From positions 1 to 49,869 of the forward strand of contig JAKLPV010000187.1 in the NCBI GenBank assembly GCA_022013685.1: a stretch of DNA of 49,869 bases, read 5' to 3'. The translations under genes and the position numbers were made by a program. The notes below the pieces were generated by a model. It searched no databases, was not told the DNA's origin, and saw only the letters and a program-made list of their open reading frames with translations. Positions 33,725 to 42,815 of this stretch are shown here, piece after piece. The first letter of the stretch is position 1. Each line of letters starts with the position of its first letter. The stretch comes from Anaerolineae bacterium. Its GTDB lineage: Bacteria > Chloroflexota > Anaerolineae > Anaerolineales > Villigracilaceae.

Positions 33725-33766
33725 GTCCTTTCAGGCTGCGCCAAGGACAATACCTGGCTTGGCCTT

Positions 33767-35113
33767 TCATTTGATGATATAGAGCGTAGCCGACTGCGCC
33801 GGAAGAGTCACGATACCGTCCATCGCAAAGGCTTGCATCCCCAAATTTTCAGCATTGTGATCAATATCCAGCAGCCAGACCTCGGCCTCGGCCAATTCCA
33901 TTCCCGCCACCTGAAGCGGGAGGCGCTGTTCGATGTCAGACAGGTTGATAATCATCAGAGTCAACGCGCCGTCATCGCGCTTGGCGGCGAAAATATCCAC
34001 ATCCGCCACACCCGATGCGGCATGCACCTGCTCGCTGCCAAAGTTCTTATACAAAGGGAAAACATGGAAGGTTGGGCGGATATTGTTGCCGTTGAACAAC
34101 CCCAGCCCGGTGCTGCGCTGCGAGAGCACCCATTGGTTGACCATGAAAACATCGGTGTTCATCATCTGGCCGAGCACATCGGCGTACCAGATGGCGTTAT
34201 AGAAAGAATCCGGCGAGGCTTCCTGAAGAATTGAGCTGGTCGGATCAGAATTGACCTCCGTATAGGCAATTGGCAGTTCACGGCCAAGAATTTCGGTTGT
34301 CAGGCTGCGCAGGTATTCGATTTCACGGACCCAGCGGCGGGTATTCTCGCGCAAAGACTGGGCGGTCACCGGATTGTTGGGGGAATACATCGGATAGCGA
34401 TGGACGGAAACCACATCCAGCAAGTCACCGTTGACCTTCAGGAACTCGGTCATCCAATCCCGTCCGGCGGAATCTTTGGGGGTGGTCTCGTAACTATCAT
34501 TCCACTGATGGATTTCCGGCCCGATCAACTTGATGGTCGGGTCGACCGCCTTCATGGCTTCGGCAATCGGACGCCAATCGCGATTCAGGTTCTCGGTTGT
34601 GTAATCGTAATTCGCTTGTTTCAGTTGGGTATAAATCGAAGGCTCATTCCCGATGCTCCAATAGACCACGCCATATTTCTTGGTGATGTTGGTATAACGC
34701 ACCAGCTCGGCGGCTGTTTCCGGCTTACCATCCAGCAAGCGCACGCTGATGGTCGGGATGGCGCCCACCTGCTCGCAGAAAGCCATGAACTGGTCGATCT
34801 GGAAGTTTTTGATGTCCACCCCGTCCGTCCAGGCCCCGCCCGGAAAGCGCAGGACACTAAACCCGGCCTGCTCGACCAGCGGCATCATCTCCAGCGTAAC
34901 AGCATGCATCGGGCCGTAGTTTGTTCCATACAGGTATGGGCTGATAGGGCCAAGAGCGATCTCTGGGTCAACACTGAGCACATTCGGTGTGGTCGTGGGC
35001 GTGGCAACAGGTGCAGTGGGCACGGCTGGTGCCACTGTTGCAACTGGTCCCGCCGGGCCACAGGAAACCAGAAAGGTAAGCATAACAAGCATGATCAAGA
35101 ACTGTCGTTTCAT
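33767..35113 (-). CDS. Secreted lipoprotein glycoside hydrolase (clan A, GH39/51-like)
   Basis: 448 aa, SD AAAGGA. Signal peptide with lipobox VSC (Cys18), then a Pro/Thr/Val linker (20-45). A (beta/alpha)8 region follows with RFPGGAW near 89-95, acid/base Glu157 in WSIGNEPS, VHRYP near 237-241 and probable nucleophile Glu286 in AYTEVNSD. A C-terminal beta domain (about 370-448) ends SATLYIIK. The GNEP and TEVN pair, with the small beta domain, is the layout of GH39/GH51/GH30-type retaining enzymes (arabinofuranosidase, xylosidase, glucuronidase). Exact family and substrate are not resolved. It converges with pgmB and may share a promoter with the small lipoprotein 22 bp upstream. Confidence 0.82.
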   Translation of the reverse strand: MKRQFLIMLVMLTFLVSCGPAGPVATVAPAVPTAPVATPTTTPNVLSVDPEIALGPISPYLYGTNYGPMHAVTLEMMPLVEQAGFSVLRFPGGAWTDGVDIKNFQIDQFMAFCEQVGAIPTISVRLLDGKPETAAELVRYTNITKKYGVVYWSIGNEPSIYTQLKQANYDYTTENLNRDWRPIAEAMKAVDPTIKLIGPEIHQWNDSYETTPKDSAGRDWMTEFLKVNGDLLDVVSVHRYPMYSPNNPVTAQSLRENTRRWVREIEYLRSLTTEILGRELPIAYTEVNSDPTSSILQEASPDSFYNAIWYADVLGQMMNTDVFMVNQWVLSQRSTGLGLFNGNNIRPTFHVFPLYKNFGSEQVHAASGVADVDIFAAKRDDGALTLMIINLSDIEQRLPLQVAGMELAEAEVWLLDIDHNAENLGMQAFAMDGIVTLPAQSATLYIIK

Positions 35114-35134
35114 TTTTTATCCTTTTAAGCAGGT

Positions 35135-35485
35135 TTATTTTCGAGTGGCAGAGAATACACCCGTAGCGCCGTCCTCGTGGCTCCAGGAGCCACTCATGCT
35201 ATTGGCATCGGCAATCGTTCCCTGCCAGGTTTCATCGCCAGTCAGCTCCAGATCCGCGCCGTTGACAGTATACCCGCCCTCGTATTCGATTTGGTAGATA
35301 TTGAACTGAAGGTAAGTTCCTTGCGCGGGTTGGCCGCTAAAGGTGATCGTCCCGGCATCATAAGTGTTGCCATCGTCAGAGGTCATTGTATAGTCCCACT
35401 CGCCGCGGATGTCGAAATCGGCCCGGGGGGCGCAGCTGGCCAGAAGCAGGCAGGTCAGCAGAAAAAGTAAGTGGATTTTTCGCAT
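35135..35485 (-). CDS. Small lipoprotein of unknown function
   Basis: 116 aa, SD AAAGGAAAAA before ATG 35485. Lipobox LASC (Cys18) gives a surface lipoprotein of about 98 residues. The rest alternates short beta-like strands (GEWDYTMTSDDGNTYDAGTITFSG, GTYLQFNIYQIEYEGGYTV, GSWSHEDGATGVFSATRK), which suggests a small beta-barrel or sandwich as in lipocalin-like domains. I do not recognise a family. It is 22 bp upstream of the glycoside hydrolase gene on the same strand, so the two are probably co-expressed at the cell surface. Confidence 0.78.
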   Translation of the reverse strand: MRKIHLLFLLTCLLLASCAPRADFDIRGEWDYTMTSDDGNTYDAGTITFSGQPAQGTYLQFNIYQIEYEGGYTVNGADLELTGDETWQGTIADANSMSGSWSHEDGATGVFSATRK

Positions 35486-35710
35486 GGGTTTTTCCTTTCA
35501 TATCATCAGTGCAATTTTCCAACAGGCAAAGAAGCTTGCATTTCCAGTTTGCAATCCTTGTATAATGATAGCATCTGCGGCAATAAAAAATCGTAATTTG
35601 GACAAAGAAAAATCGGCCAACCCCTGGATTTTCACCATACCAGGGGATGGCGTCTGGGTAAGCGCGGCGCGAAAAACCCCGGAACTTTGACAAATTAGGA
35701 GCACCCTGCA

Positions 35711-36148
35711 ATGAAACAAGATTCCTTCACCTACGATATTACTGTGCGCTGCGAAGCGCAAAAAGCCGTCCGCCTGCTGTCTGAATTCAACCAGCACAGC
35801 GACCTGCACCCGCTGATTGTGCATGTCGAACAGGTCGCGGCCCCACAGGGCGTTTTGCGCCGCTATTTCATCACCGACCAGCTCAAATGGGGACCATTTG
35901 CCTTCAAAATCTGCTACCAGGCCGATATTTTACGCGTGAGCGAAAACGAAATCCTGACCGAGGCCTTCCAATCGCCGAATACCACGGTCACAAACCATAC
36001 AAGCCTGACCCAAAAAGAGGGCGATTTGCACATCCACGTCAAAATCACCCTGCAAGCGCCGGACCTCTTGTTTGGTTATGCCTTCAACCAGGCCCGCATC
36101 GCACATTTGGCGATGGCGAAGCGCATCAAGACCGCCCTAGAGGCCTAA
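35711..36148 (+). CDS. SRPBCC-fold protein
   Basis: 145 aa, SD AGGAG 9 nt before ATG. The pattern of N-terminal strand, PxxHPLI-type helix region (FNQHSDLHPLIVHVEQV), repeated beta strands and a long C-terminal helix (FNQARIAHLAMAKRIKTALEA) fits the START/SRPBCC ligand-binding fold (polyketide cyclase/dehydrase-like). These proteins bind lipids or other hydrophobic ligands; function here is unknown. Upstream lies TATAAT at 35561-35566 with TTGCAT 19 nt before it, giving a possible promoter and a leader of about 140 nt. It is too far from the PKS cluster to be tied to it. Confidence 0.7.
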   Translation: MKQDSFTYDITVRCEAQKAVRLLSEFNQHSDLHPLIVHVEQVAAPQGVLRRYFITDQLKWGPFAFKICYQADILRVSENEILTEAFQSPNTTVTNHTSLTQKEGDLHIHVKITLQAPDLLFGYAFNQARIAHLAMAKRIKTALEA

Positions 36149-36366
36149 TTCTTGTTGGGCCAGACCTAAATTTTAGATGCGGACATAATATAATGTTAGC
36201 AAATCATGTGCTGACTTTCGAAAACAAAATGGTTTCTCGCTGTGCTCGAAATGACAAAAAACCGCCCGCTGTGGTACGTTGCCTCGTAACCAAGAGAAGT
36301 ATCACACAGATGAACGAGTGTATCTGCGACGATACCTAACACCTCGCACCTGAAATCTGACACCCT
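36149..36366. repeat. Intergenic region with REP-like repeat, copy 2
   Basis: No gene is supported in this 218-bp gap. At 36231-36260 it carries GGTTTCTCGCTGTGCTCGAAATGACAAAAA-type sequence (read in two parts: TTTCTCGCTG and CTCGAAATGACAAAAA), the inverse of the element at 22589. TATAAT occurs at 36189-36194 but no gene starts near it. Confidence 0.4.
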
Positions 36367-38613
36367 ATGACCCTCACCCTCCGCTCCTCCCAAACCTCCA
36401 TCCTGCGCTATCGCGGCGGGAAAATGGGCATTTCTGCCGTTCCCGGCGCAGGCAAGACCTTTACCCTCTCGGCCCTGGCCGCCCAGATCATCACCAGCGG
36501 CGTGCTCAACATCGACCAGGAAGTGCTGATCGTAACCCTGGTCAACTCGGCCGTCGACAATTTCGCCAACCGCATCGGCGGGCTGGTCGAACAGCGCGGG
36601 CTGATCCCGCATCTCGGCTACCGCGTCCGCACCCTGCACGGGCTGGCGCACGACATCGTCCGCGAGAAACCGTCCCTGGCCGGGCTGGAGGCGCACTTCC
36701 AGATCATCGACGAGCGCGAGGCCGAGTTCATCCGCAAAGAGGCCGCCAACGCCTGGCTCTCCTTGCACCCTTACGATCTCGAAGATTATTTCGACGCCTC
36801 GCTCGACGACTCCAAACGCGATTGGGTGCGCCGCAGCCAACTGCCCGAGCTGATCCACGGCCTGGCGCTGGCCTTCATCCGCTCGGCCAAGGATCGCCGC
36901 CTGACCCCCGAAGCCATCCGCCTGCGCCTGGCAGACTCCCCTGACCTGCCGCTGGCCCGCATGGGAGCCGAAATCTACGCCGACTATCAGCGCGCCCTGG
37001 CCTATCGCGGCGCAGTCGATTTTGACGACCTGATCCGCCTGGCCGCGCATGTGCTCGAATCTGACCCCGACTACCTGGCCCGCCTGCAATACCGCTTCCC
37101 CTACGTGCTCGAAGACGAGGCTCAGGATTCATCGCGCATCCAGGAAGAGATCCTGCGCAAAATTGCCGTCAACTGGGTGCGCGTCGGCGATCCCAACCAG
37201 GCCATTTTCGAAACCTTTACCACCGCCAATCCGCAGTTGCTTAAAGATTTTATTGCTAATGAAGCGGATAAAAAGGAGGAGCTGCCCGTCTCTGGCCGTT
37301 CCCAGCCCCATATTATTGACCTGGCAAACCAGTTGATCGACTGGGTAACGGCTTCGCACCCCGAGCCTGCCTGCCGGAATGCCCTGAGTAAACCCTACAT
37401 CCAGCCTGCCGCCGCTGACGACCCGCAGCCGAATCCCGCACCGGACGCCGATGCGATCCGCATCGTCAACAAAAAGCACACCCCCGACGAAGAGATCGAA
37501 TCTGTCGCCAAATCGATCGAAAAATGGCTGCCCGAGCACCCCGATTGGACGGTAGCCGTGCTCGTCCCGCGCAACGCCCGCGGTGTGGAAGTGGTCGAAG
37601 CCCTGAAAAAACGCAACATCGACTATATCGAGCTGATCAACAGCACCAATACCACCCGCATGGCCGCCGGAGCGCTGGCCAATGTGCTGACCTATCTGTC
37701 AGACCCGGCCTCCGCTTCCAAACTGGCCAAGGCCTACCAGGTCTGGCGGCGCGCCTGGCGCGAAGACGATCAACAGCGGGGGCTTTACACCCGCGCCGCC
37801 GAGCTGTTGCGCAAGGCAGGCAAGGTCGAAGAGTATCTCTTCCCGGCGTTGGAAAACACCAACGAATGGCTGGCAGGCGTCGGGGAGTCCGAACTGGCCC
37901 TGAGCGGCCCCGAAGCGGCAGATGAAATCCTGCTTGAACTGCTCGCCTTCCGCGAAGTTGTCCGCCGCTGGCAGGGGACAACCCTTCTGCCCATCGACCA
38001 GATGATCCTGACCCTGGCCCAGGAACTCTTCAGCGAGCCAGCCGATCTGGCCCTGGCGCACAAGCTGGCGCTCGTCCTGCGCCAGACCGCCGAAGGCCAC
38101 CCCGACTGGCGCCTGCCCGAACTGACCGCCGAGTTGGGCGTCATCGCCAAAAACGAACGCCGCTTTATCGGCTTTTCCGAAAACGATTCGGGGTTCGACC
38201 CTGAAAAACATCGTGGCAAGGTGGTGGTGACCACCATGCACAAAGCCAAAGGCCTGGAATGGGACCGGGTCTATCTGATGTCGGTCAACAACTACGACTT
38301 CCCCTCCCTGCAACCCTACGATCGCTATATTTCTGAGAAGTGGTTCGTGCGCAGCGGGTTGAACCTCGAAGCCGAGGCCCTGGCCCAGTTGAATGCACTT
38401 TTCTCGACCGGCGAATACGACTGGTACGAGGAGGGCGCTGCCAGCCTGCGCGCGCGGGTCGATTACAGCCGCGAACGCCTGCGCCTGCTCTACGTCGCCA
38501 TCACCCGCGCCAAACGCGACCTGATCCTGACCTGGAACTCCGGCCGCCAGGGCGACGCCCAACCTTGCATCCCGGTCCAGGCCCTGGCCGGGTGGTTGGA
38601 GAGTAACCAGTAG
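36367..38613 (+). CDS. UvrD/PcrA-like superfamily 1 DNA helicase
   Basis: 748 aa. Motif I is SAVPGAGKTFTL near 23-34; motif Ia IVTLVNSAVDNF; motif II (DEXX) VLEDEAQD; motif III GDPNQAIFETF; motif V VVVTTMHKAKGLEWDRV; motif VI RLRLLYVAITRAKRDL. This is a complete SF1A 3'-5' helicase set, slightly longer than typical UvrD and with no visible nuclease domain at the C-terminus. Roles in the family are repair and removal of bound proteins from DNA. It has no clear SD or operon partner. The mRNA is ended by a hairpin at 38650-38675. Confidence 0.93.
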   Translation: MTLTLRSSQTSILRYRGGKMGISAVPGAGKTFTLSALAAQIITSGVLNIDQEVLIVTLVNSAVDNFANRIGGLVEQRGLIPHLGYRVRTLHGLAHDIVREKPSLAGLEAHFQIIDEREAEFIRKEAANAWLSLHPYDLEDYFDASLDDSKRDWVRRSQLPELIHGLALAFIRSAKDRRLTPEAIRLRLADSPDLPLARMGAEIYADYQRALAYRGAVDFDDLIRLAAHVLESDPDYLARLQYRFPYVLEDEAQDSSRIQEEILRKIAVNWVRVGDPNQAIFETFTTANPQLLKDFIANEADKKEELPVSGRSQPHIIDLANQLIDWVTASHPEPACRNALSKPYIQPAAADDPQPNPAPDADAIRIVNKKHTPDEEIESVAKSIEKWLPEHPDWTVAVLVPRNARGVEVVEALKKRNIDYIELINSTNTTRMAAGALANVLTYLSDPASASKLAKAYQVWRRAWREDDQQRGLYTRAAELLRKAGKVEEYLFPALENTNEWLAGVGESELALSGPEAADEILLELLAFREVVRRWQGTTLLPIDQMILTLAQELFSEPADLALAHKLALVLRQTAEGHPDWRLPELTAELGVIAKNERRFIGFSENDSGFDPEKHRGKVVVTTMHKAKGLEWDRVYLMSVNNYDFPSLQPYDRYISEKWFVRSGLNLEAEALAQLNALFSTGEYDWYEEGAASLRARVDYSRERLRLLYVAITRAKRDLILTWNSGRQGDAQPCIPVQALAGWLESNQ

Positions 38614-38649
38614 CAGCCAGCGCTCAGCACTCAAGTCAAAAACAAAACT

Positions 38650-38675
38650 CGGAGATTTTTTGTCTCCGGGTTTTT
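38650..38675 (+). terminator. Intrinsic terminator after the helicase gene
   Basis: CGGAGA / TCTCCG stem (38650-38655, 38663-38668) followed by GGTTTTT. The 3' part CTCCGGGTTTTTGATTCC recurs exactly in the terminator at 44144-44171. Confidence 0.75.
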
Positions 38676-38751
38676 GATTCCAGTGACACTTATGGTTCTT
38701 GCAATCCACATAAAGGCCACAAATAGGAACTTAAGTACTACCACAAATATA

Positions 38752-38780
38752 TTGCATTAGCATTACAAAATTGATAGTAT
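38752..38780 (+). promoter_or_regulatory. Candidate promoter for the riboswitch-protease transcript
   Basis: TTGCAT (38752-38757), 17-nt spacer, TAGTAT (38775-38780). A start near 38787 would place the 5' end at the beginning of the c-di-GMP riboswitch. The -10 match is moderate. Confidence 0.45.
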
Positions 38781-38783
38781 ATA

Positions 38784-38875
38784 ACTACGACCGAAAAGGC
38801 AAACTTATCGCGAGATAGGGACGCAAAATCATGGATCTGTAGTTACAGACCGCCAGATTACCGAAAGCTATCGCA
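38784..38875 (+). ncRNA. c-di-GMP-I (GEMM) riboswitch
   Basis: The conserved GEMM-I core is present in order: AAGGCAAAC (38797-38804 region), a 6-bp P2 stem CTTATC/GATAGG capped by a GCGA (GNRA) tetraloop, GGGACGCAAAA (38818-38827), a P3 hairpin (GGATCTGT...ACAGACC), and CCAGATTACCG (about 38852-38862). The GNRA loop normally docks into the P3 receptor. It lies about 110 nt upstream of the S8 protease start codon with no other gene between, so cyclic-di-GMP probably controls that protease. A short CAGA/TCTG hairpin with TTTTT at about 38923-38938 could be part of the expression platform; whether ligand turns the gene on or off is not evident. Confidence 0.88.
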
Positions 38876-38981
38876 TTGATAGTTTTATTTAATTAAATAC
38901 CCAAAGGAGGTACCTGACTGTCAGATTGTCTGTTTTTCGCAACTATTAATCGCATTTTACAAAAACCCATCGGAGGAAGTC

Positions 38982-41513
38982 ATGACCAAGAAATTTCTGT
39001 TCCCGCTTTTAATCATTACTCTGGCCCTCGCGAATTTTGCTCCAGTTGTCGCAAGTGAAGTTGGGCCATTGGAACCGCTCGTCCAAGACCCATCCGCTGA
39101 AACAGGAGAGTTGACGGATGAAACGCCAACATTGTGGTTCGTCGAATTAGCTGGAGCGCCAGTTTCAGAAGGGAATACAAGCACAGGCGTTGATAACGAA
39201 CACAAAAAGTTTCGAGATGAAGCAAAAAAAGAAAAAATCAAATACCAGGAACGTTTCAGTTATGATAGCCTGTGGAATGGCTTCTCTGTTTCAACAACAA
39301 CATCCGAGCTCGGAAAACTGAGCCGCATAGAAGGCGTCAAAGCTATTTATCCGGTTATGGTTGTTAATGCGCCTCAGACAACACCTTCGTCTCTTGATCC
39401 CGCCCTGTATTCTGCGCTTGCCATGACTGGAGCCGATGCAGCGCAATCGGAATTAGGCTACACAGGCAATGGGATAAAAGTCGCGGTGATGGATACAGGC
39501 GTCGATTACGATCATCCCGACTTGGGAGGCTGTTTTGGAGCTGGCTGTCGCGTGGCCAAGGGTTGGGATTTCGTCGGCGATGCATATAACGCCGATGATA
39601 CTTCGCCCAGTTACAACCCCATTCCATCCCCCGATCCTTTTCCCGATGACTGTAATGGTCACGGTACCCATGTAGCCGGTATTATCGGCGCGAATGGGGT
39701 TGTTAAAGGAGTAGCGCCAGAAGTAACCATTGGCGCATATCGTGTATTTGGCTGTGATGGCTCAACGTCTGACGATATCATGCTGGCAGCCATGGAACGC
39801 GCGTTAAAAGATAAAATGCAAGTTCTCAACATGAGCATTGGCTCAGCGTTTGAATGGCCTCAATCTCCCACCGCCGTTGCCGCCTCCCGGCTAGTTAAAA
39901 AGGGTATGGTTGTCGTCGCTTCGATCGGCAACAGCGGAGCAAACGGCCTGTACGCAGCTGGTGCGCCAGGACTTGGCGAAAATGTCATCGGCGTAGCTTC
40001 GTTTGACAATACCGATGTTTTCCTGCCTTACCTGGAAGTAAACGGTGCTCAAATCGGTTATGTCACCATGTCATTCTCAGCTCCCACGCCCACGTCCGGG
40101 ACAGGCGAAATTGTGGATGTCGGCCTGGCCTGTTCACCCCTTGAAGTTGACCTGACAGGCTTGGTTGCTTTGGCTTCTCGCGGCACTTGCGCATTTGGCG
40201 ACAAAGCCATTAACGCAATCAATGCAGGCGCAGTAGCTGTTCTCATTTCGAACAATGCTGCCGGTGTATTCAATGGTACGCTCGGCGCCCCACTCGGTTC
40301 AGATGTGCCGGTGGTCGGTATTTCGCAAGCCGATGGCGTTTTCATCCGCGCCCAGGCTGCGCCCATCGTTATGAACTGGACCGACCAAATGGCATCCTTC
40401 CCCAGCCCAACAGGCGGCCTGATTTCTTCGTTCAGTTCCTACGGTCTATCACCTGACCTTGATCTGAAGCCCGACATTGGCGCCCCAGGCGGAAATATTT
40501 ATTCGACCTATCCGTTGGAGGAGGGTGGTTATGCTACCTTGAGCGGCACATCCATGTCATCCCCGCATGTCGCCGGGACAGTTGCGCTTTTGCTGCAAGC
40601 CAGGCCAAAAACCAAAGCGGCAGATGTGCGCAGCATCCTGCAAAACAGTTCTGAGCCTGCTTTGTGGTCGCTCGCTCCCAGCTACGGAATTCTGGACAGC
40701 GTTCATCGTCAGGGAGCTGGGATCGTGCAGATCGATGACGCCATCCTATCGACAACCAGCATCGAGCCAGGGAAATTGGCACTGGGCGAAAGCCAAGATG
40801 GCCCCGTAACGAAAAAACTGCGCATCACCAACAATAGCAGGGATACCATCACCTATGACCTATCGTTTGAGAACGCCATTTCTACAGGCGGAGTTATAAC
40901 GCCAGATTTCTGGGGCTCCGACGCTGAAGTTACATTCAACAAATCCAGCGTAACGCTCAAGGGGCGCCGCCATGAAGATATCAAAGTGACGATCACCGCC
41001 CCAAGCGAACCAGACCAGGGCCAATACGGTGGCTATATCATCCTGACCCCGCGCGAGGGCGGCCAGGTATATCGCGTCCCGTTTGCCGGCTTTGTGGGTG
41101 ATTACCAGTCGATTCAGGTGCTGACAGCCCCTTACGGGCTGCCGTTGTTGACTGATCAGTACTACGATGATACGGTTTCCACCTTTACACTTGTAGACGG
41201 CGATCTGCCCTACGTTCTTGTGCATCTGGATCATCAATCACGCTTGTTCCGGCTCGAAGCCTTTGATGCAGTTACAGGAAAATCCGTTGGAACTATCTTC
41301 GAACTGGAATATATGGTTCGCAATAGCACAACAACCGGCTTCTACGCGTTTGCCTGGGACGGCACCACAACAGTGAAACATAAAAAGGTGTTCACTGTAC
41401 CAAATGGACAGTACACAATCAAGCTTTCTGTTCTCAAGGCACTGGGCAATCCCAAGAATTCCGCAGACTGGGAAACCTGGACATCCCCTGTCTTTGACAT
41501 TGCGCGCCCATAA
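38982..41513 (+). CDS. Secreted subtilisin-like serine protease (S8) with PA insert
   Basis: 843 aa, SD GGAGGA. Signal peptide (1-25, cut near VVASEVG), I9-type propeptide (about 45-130, LWFVELAGAP...LSRIEGVKAIYPV), then the S8 catalytic domain: Asp171 in VAVMDTGVDYDHPDL, His227 in NGHGTHVAG, Ser524 in GTSMSSPHVAG. Between His and Ser lies a protease-associated domain (about 365-445, GLVALASRGTCAFGDKAINAINAGAVAVLISNN). C-terminal beta domains (about 600-843) resemble Fn3-like modules of cell-envelope proteases. No LPXTG or membrane anchor is seen, so it is secreted. The c-di-GMP riboswitch in its leader suggests use when switching between attached and free states. A strong terminator follows. 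Confidence 0.95.
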   Translation: MTKKFLFPLLIITLALANFAPVVASEVGPLEPLVQDPSAETGELTDETPTLWFVELAGAPVSEGNTSTGVDNEHKKFRDEAKKEKIKYQERFSYDSLWNGFSVSTTTSELGKLSRIEGVKAIYPVMVVNAPQTTPSSLDPALYSALAMTGADAAQSELGYTGNGIKVAVMDTGVDYDHPDLGGCFGAGCRVAKGWDFVGDAYNADDTSPSYNPIPSPDPFPDDCNGHGTHVAGIIGANGVVKGVAPEVTIGAYRVFGCDGSTSDDIMLAAMERALKDKMQVLNMSIGSAFEWPQSPTAVAASRLVKKGMVVVASIGNSGANGLYAAGAPGLGENVIGVASFDNTDVFLPYLEVNGAQIGYVTMSFSAPTPTSGTGEIVDVGLACSPLEVDLTGLVALASRGTCAFGDKAINAINAGAVAVLISNNAAGVFNGTLGAPLGSDVPVVGISQADGVFIRAQAAPIVMNWTDQMASFPSPTGGLISSFSSYGLSPDLDLKPDIGAPGGNIYSTYPLEEGGYATLSGTSMSSPHVAGTVALLLQARPKTKAADVRSILQNSSEPALWSLAPSYGILDSVHRQGAGIVQIDDAILSTTSIEPGKLALGESQDGPVTKKLRITNNSRDTITYDLSFENAISTGGVITPDFWGSDAEVTFNKSSVTLKGRRHEDIKVTITAPSEPDQGQYGGYIILTPREGGQVYRVPFAGFVGDYQSIQVLTAPYGLPLLTDQYYDDTVSTFTLVDGDLPYVLVHLDHQSRLFRLEAFDAVTGKSVGTIFELEYMVRNSTTTGFYAFAWDGTTTVKHKKVFTVPNGQYTIKLSVLKALGNPKNSADWETWTSPVFDIARP

Positions 41514-41531
41514 ACATCCGTAACAAGTTAC

Positions 41532-41572
41532 AAATTGGGCTGGCAGAGAAATTCTGCCAGCCCAATTTTTTT
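41532..41572 (+). terminator. Strong intrinsic terminator after the S8 protease gene
   Basis: A 16-bp perfect stem (AAATTGGGCTGGCAGA at 41532-41547 with its complement at 41553-41568), 5-nt loop GAAAT, then a T-run to 41572. A-rich left flank allows use on both strands, fitting the convergent lipoprotein gene. Confidence 0.92.
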
Positions 41573-41629
41573 GCCAAATTACAAACATGCTACCCCCATT
41601 TATGCCGTAGCCTTTGGGCGCAGGTTACC

Positions 41630-42166
41630 TCAGGGAGAAGAAAAATTCTCCAGCCCCGGCTTAAGTTGACACAACAAGATTCGATCCTTATTGTCGGTAT
41701 GATAAACATATGCCTTGCCAGCAGCCTCGAGTTTTATCTGGAACCCGGGGGTGACAACCTGGGTATACATATTCCCCATTTGTGGGCAGCCCAGGCTTGA
41801 ATCCGGCCACATGACAGCGCCTATTTCTAAAAGTTGAATTTGATCACCATCAATATTGAGTTTGCCCGCCAAATTTTCTTTTGCGAGTCGAATCAGGTTT
41901 TGGGTATCCGCATCGGGAGTAACTATTTGAACCGGCGCGGTGCCAACAGCAGCAACGGCATCAGGCTCAGGTGGGTTGGTTGGCGGAGGAATAATCTGCC
42001 GCGCAGCAGTTGTCTGTGTGGATTCAACAGGTTTGGAAGTTGGCACTAGCTGCTCTCCTGGTGTCGAGATCAGAATTTTTTGTTCTTCAGTGGGAAGCGC
42101 TTGTGATTGACATCCGACAAGCAAAATAAATGCGGAAACTGTGAGCAAAACAAACAAAATTTTCAT
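41630..42166 (-). CDS. Small lipoprotein of unknown function
   Basis: 178 aa from the second of two adjacent ATGs (42166), which is best spaced from GGAG; a longer reading has no ribosome site. Lipobox LVGC near residue 18, then a Thr/Pro/Gln-rich linker to about 85, then a compact C-terminal domain (about 90-178) with IRLAKENLAGKLNIDGDQIQLLEIGAVMWPDSSLGCPQMG and YVYHTDNKDRILLC. The WPDSSLGCP stretch recurs in many bacterial surface lipoproteins of unknown role; the two cysteines there could form a disulfide. It diverges from the ECF sigma gene, with 109 bp between starts, so the pair may share control. Confidence 0.8.
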   Translation of the reverse strand: MKILFVLLTVSAFILLVGCQSQALPTEEQKILISTPGEQLVPTSKPVESTQTTAARQIIPPPTNPPEPDAVAAVGTAPVQIVTPDADTQNLIRLAKENLAGKLNIDGDQIQLLEIGAVMWPDSSLGCPQMGNMYTQVVTPGFQIKLEAAGKAYVYHTDNKDRILLCQLKPGLENFSSP

Positions 42167-42261
42167 CATAAACTCCTTTTCTATTTTAGCCCTTAATCTA
42201 TAGACGATGAACACCTGAAAAAAGTTCACGCTTTTACTGTAATACTTTCTCACCTGCCCCG

Positions 42262-42267
42262 TATAAT
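42262..42267 (+). promoter_or_regulatory. -10 box of the ECF sigma gene, probable leaderless start
   Basis: TATAAT ends 8 nt before the ATG at 42276, so transcription should begin at or next to the start codon and no SD is present. No consensus -35 is visible. Confidence 0.6.
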
Positions 42268-42275
42268 TATTCAAG

Positions 42276-42815
42276 ATGTCCACCCGCACAAAACTCTGGC
42301 CCTGGTCTGCCGCCCCGGCAAGCGCCGCGGATTTCGAAGCACTCTACCGCGAACAGCTGCCGCGTGTATATAACTTTTTCCGTTACCGCTTCGGCGATAA
42401 CGCCCTGGCCGAGGACCTGACCGCCACAACCTTTGAAAAAGCCTGGCAAAAGCGGGAGCGCTATCGCCGCGACCTTGCGGCCTTCAGCACCTGGCTGTTC
42501 ACCATTGCCCGGCGGGTGGCCATCGATCAGTACCGTCGTCCGCAGGCGGAAGTGGAACTCGATCAAATCCAGCTTCTGACCACAGACGAAAGCCCGGAGG
42601 AGACCTTCCAGCAGCAGGCCGATTTGCGGCATCTGAATCTCCTCCTGTCCCGGCTTGCAGAGCGCGAACGAGAGTTGGTGGCTCTCAAATACGGCGCCGG
42701 ACTCACCAACCGCGCCATCGCGACTCTCAGCGGGTTATCAGAATCCAACGTTGGTGTGATTTTGCATCGCGCGCTCCAATCCCTGCGCGCAGAATGGGAT
42801 GATTCCCATGAATGA
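42276..42815 (+). CDS. RNA polymerase ECF-type sigma-70 factor
   Basis: 179 aa. Region 2 (about 18-88): FEALYREQLPRVYNFFRYRFGD, AEDLTATTFEKAW and FSTWLFTIARRVAIDQYRR. Region 4 (about 118-172): LLLSRLAERERELVALKYGAGLTNRAIATLSGLSESNVGVILHRALQSLR. Only sigma regions 2 and 4 are present, as in ECF factors. It directs RNA polymerase to its own promoter set, usually in envelope or stress responses. Its stop overlaps the start of the next gene (ATGAATGA), so it is translated together with the membrane protein that is probably its anti-sigma factor. A TATAAT box 8 nt before the start suggests a leaderless mRNA. Confidence 0.95.
   Translation: MSTRTKLWPWSAAPASAADFEALYREQLPRVYNFFRYRFGDNALAEDLTATTFEKAWQKRERYRRDLAAFSTWLFTIARRVAIDQYRRPQAEVELDQIQLLTTDESPEETFQQQADLRHLNLLLSRLAERERELVALKYGAGLTNRAIATLSGLSESNVGVILHRALQSLRAEWDDSHE

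Noticed and set aside
36196..37089. Leftward 297-codon open frame inside the helicase gene
   Set aside because: Antisense to UvrD motifs I-III; repetitive Gly/Gln/Val composition typical of shadow frames.
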